Assembly: GCA_017311315.1 (NCBI GenBank)
Contig: CM029663.1
Coordinates: 37,832,622-37,896,621 of the forward strand
DNA from: Dendrocalamus latiflorus
Lineage: Eukaryota; Streptophyta; Magnoliopsida; Poales; Poaceae
Direction of reading: 5' to 3'
Length of the DNA: 64,000 nt
Shown: positions 54,417 through 64,000 of the stretch, piece after piece
Position numbering within the stretch: position 1 is the first letter of the stretch
Layout of the letters: each line of letters starts with the position of its first letter
Position numbers and translations under genes: made by a program
Notes under the pieces: model-generated
What the model saw: only the letters and a program-made list of their open reading frames with translations
Database searches by the model: none
What the model was told of the DNA's origin: nothing

Positions 54417-54655
54417 GTGAATACTTTCGAGTAAACGTACCCTTTCACAATTAACTCGTACCCGAGAGGGAAAAAAATAGAATAGCGAATATTTTCGAGT
54501 AAGGGCCTGTTTGGAACAGAGGAATTTCACAGGAATTTTGCAAGAATTTTACAGAAAACAGTTCAATTCCCGCAGGAATCGAGAAAAATTCCCGCATTCC
54601 AAACAGGGCCTAAATGTTACCCTCCTCACAATTAACTCCTACACAGAGGGAAACA
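54417..54655 (+). repeat. ~60-bp tandem duplication split by a MITE
   Basis: The unit GTGAATACTTTCGAGTAAAC...CACAATTAACTC...GAGAGGGAAA at 54417-54473 recurs as 54486-54502 plus 54611-54655, its second copy being interrupted by the MITE at 54503-54610. Confidence 0.8.
54503..54610 (+). mobile_element. 108-bp Tourist-like MITE
   Basis: Starts GGGCCTGTTTGGAACAGAGG and ends GCATTCCAAACAGGGCC, flanked by TAA (54500-54502 and 54611-54613). It is nearly all inverted repeat (GGAATTTCACAGGAATTTT against AAAATTCCCGCA-type words), forming a long hairpin. Confidence 0.92.
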
Positions 54656-55121
54656 ATACTAAAAGCTCCCAGGAACGAATGGAATCATGATGCGTTCGGC
54701 GGTCGGCGTCATTGTACAGCGCGTGGGGGCAGTAGTAGTACTATTTTGCTTTCGGTTCTCCTCAAAATAAAAAGAAATTTAACGAGTCAGACGACTCAGA
54801 ACGGCAAGTGGTATCGTACGGTAGTACTAGTATTCATACATACAGAACTTGGTTAAATAGTGCTCAACTGAAGCATTTGCTCGCAGTTTGTCTACTACTC
54901 TACTCAGATTAGGCGAACCTGGCCTTGGTTTCAAAGACCCGGTGCCATTATCCTAGATACTCCCGGGTCCGGGAAGCACAATGTTGTAGCTACAAGCAAC
55001 CACAATTTTTTTCGACATTGATAATTAGATGATTGATTAACCGAGATGGGTTTCAATCCATAACTTTTTACGCTACTTCTCATGTTAACTCGGTAACTTC
55101 CTTGAGAAAATAGCTGTATAC

Positions 55122-55370
55122 GAGCCTCTTCTTATCAGCTTCTAAAATCTGTTTTTAACTTTTCTACAGTAACTAATTTTTAAATAGAGTGTTTTTTCAA
55201 GATGTAATTTACAAGTTAATACTATATACTGTAGCAATTTTATTTATATTGACCAAAACCGCATACAAATTTCTATTACTCCGTATTCTCTATCATAAAT
55301 AGCTCAAAAACTCTAAACTGCAGCTAAAAGTCAAAAACCGAAGACAAAAACAGATCCTATTGTGTCAACT
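55122..55370 (+). mobile_element. Tourist-like MITE, family A copy 5
   Basis: The interior words TACAAGTTAATACTATATACTG and TTTATATTGACCAAAACCGCAT, with eroded ends, mark a forward family A copy. The target duplication is not clear. Confidence 0.6.
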
Positions 55371-56120
55371 GTTCTAATTGCACGGGTACTAGGTCAATAG
55401 AATTTAAAAGCATATCACAGAAAGTTTTAGTTACTTTATTAGTTATGATAAATCGTACTATATACTCCTGTCCCATTTCTTTTTGTACGAAAACTTCTGT
55501 CCCATTTCACCACTAGATAGTCCAAATCTTGACTATTTCGGATATTACCACCTCTAATTCAAATAGATGATATATGCGAAACTTGATTAGTTCGCAAATA
55601 TAAGTCGCTTTGGGTTTCAAATGCAGCATATGCCCTATTTATTGACTATACAAATCAACATGGGCAAAAATGTATATGAAGCTAGAAGGACAAATAATTT
55701 AGACCGGAATAAGTAGATTGAGCATTTCATATCCATTCATAGACTAACAGCGTATTGTATGATAGTAATCAAATGTATTGTATGATAGTAATCAAAGTTT
55801 GACCATGTTGATACTTGTCGACAGGCAAAACAGAAAGATAAGATATCAAAGGCACTACTATCGTTTTCCCCCCTAAAAAAGTACGACTGAGCAAAATGCT
55901 ACTATAACCAAAACCAATCGTTAACTTATTGCCAACCTCATTTAGCGTTGATTGACCCCGGGAACAGATAAGCATGGGAGGACAGAGAAAGCGGGGGCAC
56001 AAGTATGCTGCGCCAACTCTCCTCTTCTTGAGACGTGGCGGACAACTTATACTGTTTTAGATTAAGTAAGCTGTTTACATAATTCGTTTTAGAATTTTTT
56101 TCATTTATGGTTATGACTTA

Positions 56121-56363
56121 TGGTCCTATTCCTTTCGGCTTTTAATTTTAGTTTTTGACTTTTCTATAGTAACTAAGTTTTAAACGAAATATTTTTTTAA
56201 AATAGGATCTACTAAGTTAATTGTAGTACATACTGTACCGATTTCATTTATATTGGCAAAAACCGCACGTAAGTTTCTGTTACTCTATAATCTCTTATAT
56301 AAACAGCCCAAAAGCTAAAGCCGTAGCCAAAAGTAATAAGTCTCAGCCAAAAAGAACATACCC
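56121..56363 (+). mobile_element. Tourist-like MITE, family A copy 6
   Basis: About 243 bp from TGGTCCTATTCCTTTCGGC to AAAGAACATACCC, with the AGTTAATTGTAGTACATACT core. It lies back-to-back with copy 7. Confidence 0.8.
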
Positions 56364-56365
56364 TA

Positions 56366-56575
56366 TGATTTTTGGCTAAAATTTGTGAATTTTGGACTAT
56401 TTGTGACAGAGATTACAGAGAGATACTCGATTACGATTTTAGCTGATACAAATATTGGGCTATTAACATGTACTACAATTAGCTTGTAGATCCCGTCTTG
56501 TGAAATACTCCATTTGAAAGTTAGGTATTATAGTAAAAGCCAAAAGACGTTTTCAGAAGCCGCAAAGAACATACC
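56366..56575 (-). mobile_element. Tourist-like MITE, family A copy 7
   Basis: Reverse-oriented copy directly beside copy 6, ending GCAAAGAACATACC. It shares the TGTACTACAATTAGCTTGTAG core. The two copies together form an inverted pair of about 450 bp. Confidence 0.75.
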
Positions 56576-57441
56576 TTAAGAAGTGTTTCGTTTATTGACT
56601 TTCAAATAAACCAAAAATCAAAACCCCAAAAGAACACGGTGAAAAACCAGGGAGAAGGACGAATTGTTCACACTTTTGGCACCGTTGCCACTTTTTATTT
56701 CAAATTTAGTCACTGAACATCTATTTTTGTAAAAAAAAAAATAGTCTCATCCCTAAGCTCGAAAGGTGCGGCAAGCGACACCTATCACCTACCGCACCTG
56801 GGGAGCTCGGCAAGGACGAGTAGGCCTTGGCATAGAGCGGCAACAAGTGGGCCTAGGGCACTATGGAGCTCCCTCTACTTGGTAGTTGCCTGCCGAGCCA
56901 CCCTTGCTTGGTAGGGCGTTGTCGAGCAGGCCGAGCTTGACAGATGGCCATGGGTAGGTGTGCAGGGGTGGGGGGCCTCAGGTGCCAGGGCGCTCGGTTG
57001 CAGCACCAGCTCAGCAACGCTACGCGGTCAATTTAGTTTTTTGTAATTAGGTGAATACCAGTGCAAACTAGTAAAAAACACATTCTTTGATACACATTAA
57101 GAAATCATATTATCCAGTTACTATTTTGTTCGTGCCTACATAGAAATTTTTTACGAAGGTGCAAGTGGGGTTCGGAGGGGCAGATGAATCACTATCACCA
57201 ACTCCCCGTGCTAAGTTGTAGAGATACGTTATTGCAAAAAATTATCGTAATAAACCATGTGTAAGCTGACAAAGTACCTCGCAATGAAGATGTGAATTAC
57301 ATAGCGCGTGGAATTTGGTTAGGTGCGTATGTTTGCCTCATTAATCATATAATACAAATGGCAACATGCGCGAACTGTCAATCCCAACTATAGTTAAGTT
57401 ACATGTGTCTTTCGAAAGTCGTGGTTGCAATAATTCATTGT
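56576..57441. other. Intergenic stretch, no gene seen
   Basis: GC-rich patch at 56760-57020, otherwise AT-rich; no supported frame. Confidence 0.35.
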
Positions 57442-57840
57442 GGGTTTGTTTGGTTCGTGGATGGAGGTTGTATCGTATATCCTGACTGAGTGGATGCAGG
57501 CTGAGTGGAATCGTATTTCAGAAAAAGAAGATGTTTGGTGAGGTTGCATGAGCGGATGCAAAAAAACTGAGATGCTGTTTGGTTGCCTGTATGAGCGGAT
57601 GCAGTCTACCAAACCTGAGAGGCTGACACGTGGGACCGCATAAGATACACTGCATCAACCCATCCAGGATGGCCAGTGAAGCTCATTTTGAGCGTATCCA
57701 CCCATCCAGGATGAGGGCGTATTTTTGCATCCGCTCATGCAGGCTGCATCCACTCATACAGGCAACCAAACAGGCTCTTTCTCAGATTGTACGGATCCAC
57801 CCAGCCAGGACGAAGGAGATTCAGGCAACCAAACACACCC
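57442..57840. mobile_element. Nested TIR element (399 bp)
   Basis: The outer termini GGGTTTGTTTGGTTC and GCAACCAAACACACCC are flanked by TGT (57439-57441, 57841-57843). A second concentric pair, GCTGTTTGGTTGCCTGTATG and its inverted partner ending AACCAAACAGGC, spans about 57574-57775. GAGCGGATGCA-type words repeat in both halves. Confidence 0.8.
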
Positions 57841-59191
57841 TGTATACATTTGAGTCCATCGATGCTTTTTTCTTCTCTCCTTTGTGGGCTTTAGCGTTTG
57901 CGACCTGTGTCTAGTACTTGGCTTTCACATCTTATGTAGGTTTGTCCTAGTCAGAAATAACCTGACATTTAGCAGGGGCATTGGAGATCATCGATGTCTT
58001 ACCCCTATCCTCCGCCATCCTGGCCTTTTCGTTGTCATCTAGGATGTAAAATTTCCAGCATGTGAATCTCTTCAGCGTCACCGGGTAGTTAAGTATGTAT
58101 TTTTACTCGATAAATGCACTGGCAATATGCCTAAATGCATGTATACAGGTACAAACGTATATGCAAACAATATGTACACATAGACACTACTACTAAAGTG
58201 AGTTCCAAACCATTATTTTCTACAACTTCCTGTAATTGTACGAGAGCAATAAATATATACATGTCGAGTTACATAAAAAATATTTTAGCTATTTTTTTAG
58301 CTTATATTTTTCCAGCTATTTTACAATAAATAATAATTCTCATCACTAATACGTCCTTAATATGGATTACAGAAACACATCCGTCAACTAAACACGATTA
58401 CCAAGCGTATTTCACAGTACCAAACCACTGTTACACTAATGAAATGCTAACGATATATTAAGCGTATTACTCGTATACAAATGAAGCATACCTTTTCTTG
58501 CATGTCTTTATCCATCTACAATCCTTTCAATTGTGAAAGATTGTAAATCATAGCTAAATCACCTCAAAAATATATTACAAACTTATTTTTTAATCTCCCT
58601 TTCCCTCCCTCGCTCGTTACTCTCTCGTTTGGCAGAAAATTAATCAAGTGTGGTTCAGATGAGAGGGCAGACCGAAACCTCTTATTTTATAAGCGCGGGA
58701 AAGCGTTCGTGAGGAATCCCTAGCTGAATAAAATAGGAAGCATATGTCGCATCGCGTTGCCACGTCATCACGGTCGGCCAAGCGCAACAGGTGATAGATA
58801 TCGTCTACCATGCTTTCTAAGCTTCAGGGCTATTTTTATAAAATAAATATCTAAAAATCAATTTTAAAATAAAAAAATGGCTACATAGCCAAAAGCTGAA
58901 CAGTTTGGAGAAGGACAAACGTGCGGTGGGTTGATCTGGTGACTAGGAAGGGAAGACAGATAATCCAAAACCGCCCATGGTATTGGCGGGCGCCCACAGA
59001 TGCCGTCGCTGTAAGATTTCCACAAAACCGGGAGCCCGCTCCAACCGACTCGCAGACGTCGGTTTTCCTCTCTTTCGCTGCTGCTTTCCAGATTCCACGG
59101 TGGTCGCGCCGCGGGTCTCTCGCGGGACGTGGACGCCACGCGCTGCCCGCGCGATTCGTCTTGGGGTACCTAGGCCTGACCCTCAGCACTA
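57841..59191. other. Intergenic stretch, no gene seen
   Basis: Mostly AT-rich. 58920-59180 is GC-richer, with open frames on both strands but no recognised domain. Confidence 0.35.
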
Positions 59192-59431
59192 CATATTCTT
59201 TTTAGCTAAAACTTATAATTTTTTATTATGATTTGTAACTTTTAAGCTATTTGTGGGAGAGATTACAGAGTAAGAGAAACTCATATGCGGTTTTTGCCGA
59301 TATAAATAAAGTTGGTACATTATGTACTATAATTAACTAGTAGACCATATCATAAAAAGATACTCCGTTTAAAAGTTAGTTACTGTAGAAAAAGCCGAAA
59401 CCAACTTTTGGAAGCTGAAAAGAATATGCCC
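59192..59431 (-). mobile_element. Tourist-like MITE, family A copy 8
   Basis: 240 bp between CATATTCTTTTTAGC and AAAGAATATGCCC. The interior has GCCGATATAAATAAAGTTGG and CTATAATTAACTAGTAGACC, family A in reverse orientation. Confidence 0.8.
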
Positions 59432-60999
59432 TATATCTCACTACTATTCTATATATAAAGAATTTCATTGACTATCAATTGTATCTTTGTAAAGTAAAAA
59501 AAAGATAAGAGTTCTTTCTCTATCTTTTTATGTGTTCAAACTATTATTTGTATTTTATGTGTTTGATCTATTTTTTTTTTGCATAGGAGGGATCAATCGG
59601 ACTGGACTCGCCAGCGACAATTCCTCAACACATCATCAGTACGAATCACTCTGATGGACCGCAAGGTAATTATTCGTAGAATAATTTACCTATCTTGATC
59701 GCTTTAATTCCGCAAATTCGCTTTCTAGATTATTTTCTGCAGTGCAAATCTACTCTACTCTACCGCGAGCATACTTGAAGTCGCTGGCATCGGTAGACTA
59801 CATGAAAGAGTAGATGTTGATTGCATTGTAGATTGAAAAAAGAGGAAAATTCGTATGCGGCCGAACGCGCCGATGGCCACCACACTATGCACATCGCCCA
59901 AACACGATCACACCACCGGCCCACAGCCGCACCGCCCGAGCAGCTGGCCCCGCACTGCCACTGCAGCCACTCGCCCCCACACAGTGAGCCGCCGTCGTGC
60001 CACTCGAGACGCCGGTCGCCGCTCGTTTTCGATCGAGGCCCACACGACCACCAGCTCCCAACCGCCGCACGCCACGCACACGCGCTGATGCGGCCCGAAC
60101 GCCACCTGGCTCTGAGTGAAACCAAATGCCACTGCTTGGCCCCATGCGGAACCACCATGGGCCGCTGCCGACCTAAACGCCGCACGTCGCTGATGGCCTG
60201 AGCCCCGCAGCTGCGCGCCACTCCTAGCCCAAAGCTGTGCCACTGCATTCCACTACCGACCTGAGCAGCCGCCGCCTACATACGGCCGGTCGCACCGTTG
60301 TGTGCATCGGTGTTGGCCTGGATGGTCGCCGCCGTGTCGTCGGCCTTGGACCACGCTGCGCTGCCCCCGCACAGGCTCCCTACTGACGCTGCCCCGGACG
60401 GACTCGCACCGCACTCGCTGCCCCAGCCGCACCGCGTCGCCGGCCTTTCCCCTGCACACACCGCCATAAGGAGAACAGGGGTAGGGGACCCTACCCCTCC
60501 CTCTTTGAGTTGGCCAAATGGGCCAGAGTGGGCCAAAGCAACGGGACCAGCCCGGGAAGGGGAAAGAAAAGAAAAGGGGAAAGGCGGGCTGGTGCCCAGA
60601 TTTTTGCAAATGGACCCTCGGGAAATCAGAAAATCATGCGAAAATTTTCTCAGAATTAAAAATTAGTGGATAAACCCTCAGAAATTGCGAAATTCACTGA
60701 AAATTCATATTCCCGCATAAAAAGACCCCAGGAATTCAAATTTTGAATTGTTTTTAATATTTGAAGTATGTTTAGACTGTTATTATTACTTTATATGCTT
60801 TCTTGTATTTACTTACTATTTTTATTAATCATAATTATTTAAGTTGACTTTAATCACAGCAATTAACAGTAAAATTATAGAAAATGCACAAAAAATTTGA
60901 AACATTACGAGAGCCTTTTGCACCATTGTCCAATTTATTTCATGCATATTTACCTGCTGTAAATTTATATATTCCTTTCATCCACATGTACATGACAGG
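59432..60999. other. Region upstream of the old Copia body
   Basis: 59830-60600 is GC-rich with overlapping low-complexity frames on both strands and no domain I recognise. 60600-61000 is AT-rich. It may include the leader or LTR of the downstream Copia element, but no repeat partner lies in the window. Confidence 0.35.
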
Positions 61000-63900
61000 C
61001 ATCATGAACCAGGAGTTCTAGGAGCTGACCCAGCATAGCCAAAATTACTTGGCTTAGGCTTCTGATGTCGAGATCGTACCTAGAGTCAAGATACTCCGCG
61101 CTGCTATTGGGATTGGCGCACTATAGGATGCTAAACCCACACCTGAAGAAAATGAGCAGACACTTCACTTCCTCATGCATCACCCCTGTCTCACTCTTAA
61201 GAATGAGTACATGGCAAAGAAGAGCGCACTAGCATTATGGACTGCAATGAAGAAATGGTTCGAGAAGCTAAAGTACACTATTCTTCCTTAGGCCGAACAA
61301 GAGTGGCTCCGATTGAGATTCGCTGACTTTAAGACGGTTGGAAAGTACAACCCTACTCTGCACAGAATTTGTACCAATCTTCAACTTTGTGGCAAGCAGA
61401 TCACAGATGAATAGAAGATTGAGCAGACCCTCTCCACCTTCCACCCCAATGTAATGTAGTTTACGCACAATTATCGTCAAGACGGCTACAAGGTGTATGC
61501 TGAATTGATTAATATTATGCAGGTTATCGAGGCTCAAGATGAAGTTCTCTATAAGAACTTTATCACACAACCACCTGGGAGCTCCCCTGGCCGTGAGACC
61601 AACGCTGGAAGCTACAAGGTGCGAAAACTTATAATGAAGAAAAGGGGAAGGACAAAGCCGCAAGCTAGAAAGGCAAGTCAAATTCTCCACAGGAGAATAA
61701 GGCCAGCAAACTAAAGCGGGACAACAAGCCCTATGGTCAGTAAGACCAAACCTGCTATAAGTGTGGCAACTAGAGGCATTGGTCGTGGATCTGTAAAGAG
61801 ACGCAACACGTCGTCGATGCCTTCCAGGCTAAGAAGAAGGGTGGCAAAGGGTTGCATAAAACCACTTTGCTTTCGTTAAGGGAGAAAGTTCTGAGCAGCT
61901 GCCTGTGCCGATGGAGGTTGGCTCCACTCCTATAGTAGCACCCCCTTTTGGCATTACAGCTGCCACTGTTGTGATTTCCTAGGAAGAGCATCAATCTAAT
62001 GCACAAAATGCATTTAGACTTTAATTGTCATTTATTTACTGTGTGGAAGGAATAAGCTAGATTTTGCATTGTCGGTGCTCAAAACAATTCATTTTCTCGT
62101 GATGGTTGGATGATATTGAATAATTCATTCATTTATTTAGTTAATAATGTCATGATATATTCTGATATTTGAAGTATTTTATTTATGTGTTGATTGTCTT
62201 CTACTACATATTAATAAAGTATTTTATATTAGAACGTGTGTGACGCCTTATGGAGGAAGTATGCTTAGCTGACAGTGGTACAACAAATACCATATTGAGC
62301 GAGACAAAATTCTTTTAGTTAATTAGCAAGAATGCTGACAGTCTTACAACAATCGCCAATAGCAATGCTTGTATAATAGGCTCAGGAAGAGCCACAATTA
62401 TACTCCCAATGGACACAACTTTGGTCATCTAGGAAGCCTTATTGTACCTAGAATCGATTTCCATGTTGTGACTGAAGAAGAGTATGGTAAAGAATACCTG
62501 CTCATGACGAAGCATAAAGCAAATAAAAAAGGGTATTACAAAGACTTCCTTCATTTGAGACTGGGCTATACTACACCTATATTAAGGCACCTGCAGCCTA
62601 CACTACACTAAAAATAATATTTAGAAGTTCTAAACCCTTTTGTCTCTAGTATGATAGACTAGTCCACCCTGGTCTTAGGATAACGAGAAATATAATTAAT
62701 AATTCACAGGGACAAAATATTGATGTAAGAATTTCCCTAATTAAGAAGATTTTATATGTCCTGTATGTGCCACCAGAAAATTAATTATTAGTCCTTCTAC
62801 TTCGAAAGTGAAGGATGAAGTCTCTGCGTTCCTGAAATGCACTCAAAGGGACATTTGTGGTCCTATACAGCCACTATCAGGGCCATTTAAATATTTTATG
62901 GTGCTCATCGATACTTTCTCAAACTGGTCGCGCGTATGTTTATTATCTACGAGAAACCATACTTTTACAAAGCTAATCTCACAGATAATTCAAATTAAAA
63001 ATAATTTTCTTGATCATCATATAAAGTCCATCAAAATGAACAATACCAAAAAATTTACTTCAAATGCATTTAATGATTATTACATGGCAGTAGGAATTAA
63101 AGTTGAGCATTCTGTACCGCATGTGCACACCTAGAATGGACTAACAGAAGCATTAGGCCCTGTTCCTTTCGGCTTCTGAAAGTGGCTTTTGGCATTTGCT
63201 ACAGTACCCAACTTTTAAACGGAGTATTTTCTCAAGACGAGGTCTACAAGTTAATTGTAGTACACGTTAAAAGCTCAACATCTGTATTAACCAAAATCAC
63301 AAGCGAGTATCTTTCTCTCCGTAATCTCTGTCGCAAATAGCTAAAATTCAAAAATTTCAACCAAAAGCCACAAGAAGCAGCCATATCAAACATGCCCTTA
63401 ATTAACAGAATTAAATTTATTGCCCGACCACTTTTGCAGAATTGGTATTTATCAACTACATGTTGAGGACACACAGTTCTACACACAGCAACTCTCATCA
63501 ACTTTAAACCATCGGCATATAACATCCATTCACCAATGCAACTAGCACAAGGGTCAGTACCAAAAATTTCTTATCTTCGGAGGTTTGAGTGCAAGGTTTA
63601 TGTACCTATACCTTCTCCACAGTGTACAGCAATGGGCCCTCTCCAAAAGTCTGAGATATACATTGGTTATGAGACATCATCCATAATCAGGTATTTGGAC
63701 CCCATGATAGGAGATTTGCATACTGCCCATTTCGCTGATAGTATATTAGATGTGGATAGTTTCTCGACATTAGGAGAAATAAATCAACCCCTTGATGAAA
63801 AATGATGGAAAATTATGTGGTAAGCCACGGGAATCCATGTACATGACCCGCGCACTAGTGAAGCAAATAGAGAAGTCCAAAAGATTATTGACTTGCAAGT

Positions 63901-64000
63901 ATTAGAAACCAACTGCCGGACCACTTTAGTGATTTAAAGAGTATGATCAAATCGCATGTGCCTACATGCATGCACTAGAGAGAGTTGAAATACCAAAGAA
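61000..64000 (+). pseudogene. Degenerate Copia polyprotein (gag-PR-IN), runs off the window
   Basis: Plus-strand remains of a Copia element with many stops and shifts. A UBN2-type gag is at about 61000-61660 (ALWTAMKKWFEKLK, LRLRFADFKTVGKYN). A CCHC knuckle with one in-frame stop is at 61752-61793 (CYKCGN then H...C). The protease motif ADSGTTNTIL begins at about 62268. A pre-integrase block (RLVHPGLRI) is near 62660. The integrase core is at 62808-63134 (DICGPI, LIDTFSNWSRV). Integrase C-terminal sequence continues at 63540-63805 (FECKVYVPI, YIGYET). A MITE interrupts it at 63156-63397. No LTR is visible in the window; RT would lie to the right. It is far older than the other LTR elements here. 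Confidence 0.85.
63156..63397 (+). mobile_element. Tourist-like MITE, family A copy 9, inside Copia integrase
   Basis: 242 bp from GGCCCTGTTCCTTTCGGCTT to AAACATGCCC, flanked by TTA (63153-63155, 63398-63400). It has the AGTTAATTGTAGTACACGTT core. Its clean target duplication inside a decayed element shows it arrived later than the Copia copy. Confidence 0.92.

Noticed and set aside
59760..60666. Overlapping frames in the GC-rich block upstream of the old Copia body
   Set aside because: Open on both strands, low-complexity, no recognised motif; kept only as an undescribed region.

Overview
This window is nuclear DNA from a grass (Poaceae). The gene families are plant ones: an AP-3 delta adaptin, an ARG1/DnaJ15-type J-protein with plant GT-AG introns, and a USP gene. 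Coding starts are very GC- and alanine-rich, as in grass genes. The rest is dense with LTR retrotransposons, LINE tails and small TIR elements with TTA/TAA-type target duplications (Tourist-like). I cannot name the species from sequence alone; a panicoid grass is a guess.

Layout. 1-3045: intergenic DNA with an 83-bp tandem duplication, a hAT-like non-autonomous element (575-1804) and a decayed CCT4 chaperonin retro-copy (2609-2902). 3046-9698: a structurally complete but broken Copia retrotransposon on the minus strand, with a 5-bp target duplication and an unusual 5' leader carrying serial hairpins. 9699-13696: intergenic DNA and the probable 3' side of the next gene, with a truncated LINE. 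13697-16522 (-): an uninterrupted 941-aa AP-3 delta gene. 16523-23975: LTR-like DNA, a 4.9-kb element with long inverted termini that has itself been hit by a truncated LTR element, and a 0.5-kb foldback element.

24790-35382 (-): a complete ARG1-type DnaJ gene. I could join 11 exons with consistent GT-AG borders and phases into 406 codons. Its introns carry a 1.8-kb gag-only LTR element, a 0.9-kb hAT-like element, two Tourist-like MITEs and a LINE tail, none of which touches an exon. 35833-37102: nested inverted-terminal elements. 39194-45986 (+): a universal-stress-protein gene, frameshifted and interrupted by a young 4.7-kb Ty3-like element (LTRs 1007 bp each, gag but no pol). 45987-61000: no convincing host gene; solo/partial LTRs, a 373-bp duplicated segment and many MITEs. 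61000-64000 (+): an old Copia body full of stops, with a MITE inserted in its integrase region.

The two intact host genes are both linked by family knowledge to endomembrane trafficking (AP-3 vacuolar sorting; ARG1 in gravity signalling and auxin-carrier relocalisation). Their proximity is not evidence of a shared function. Nothing here is a new host defence or metabolic system. The most unusual structures are the hairpin series in the Copia leader, the gag-only Ty3-like element with promoter-proximal repeats, the doubly nested TIR elements and the foldback element with a tandem core.
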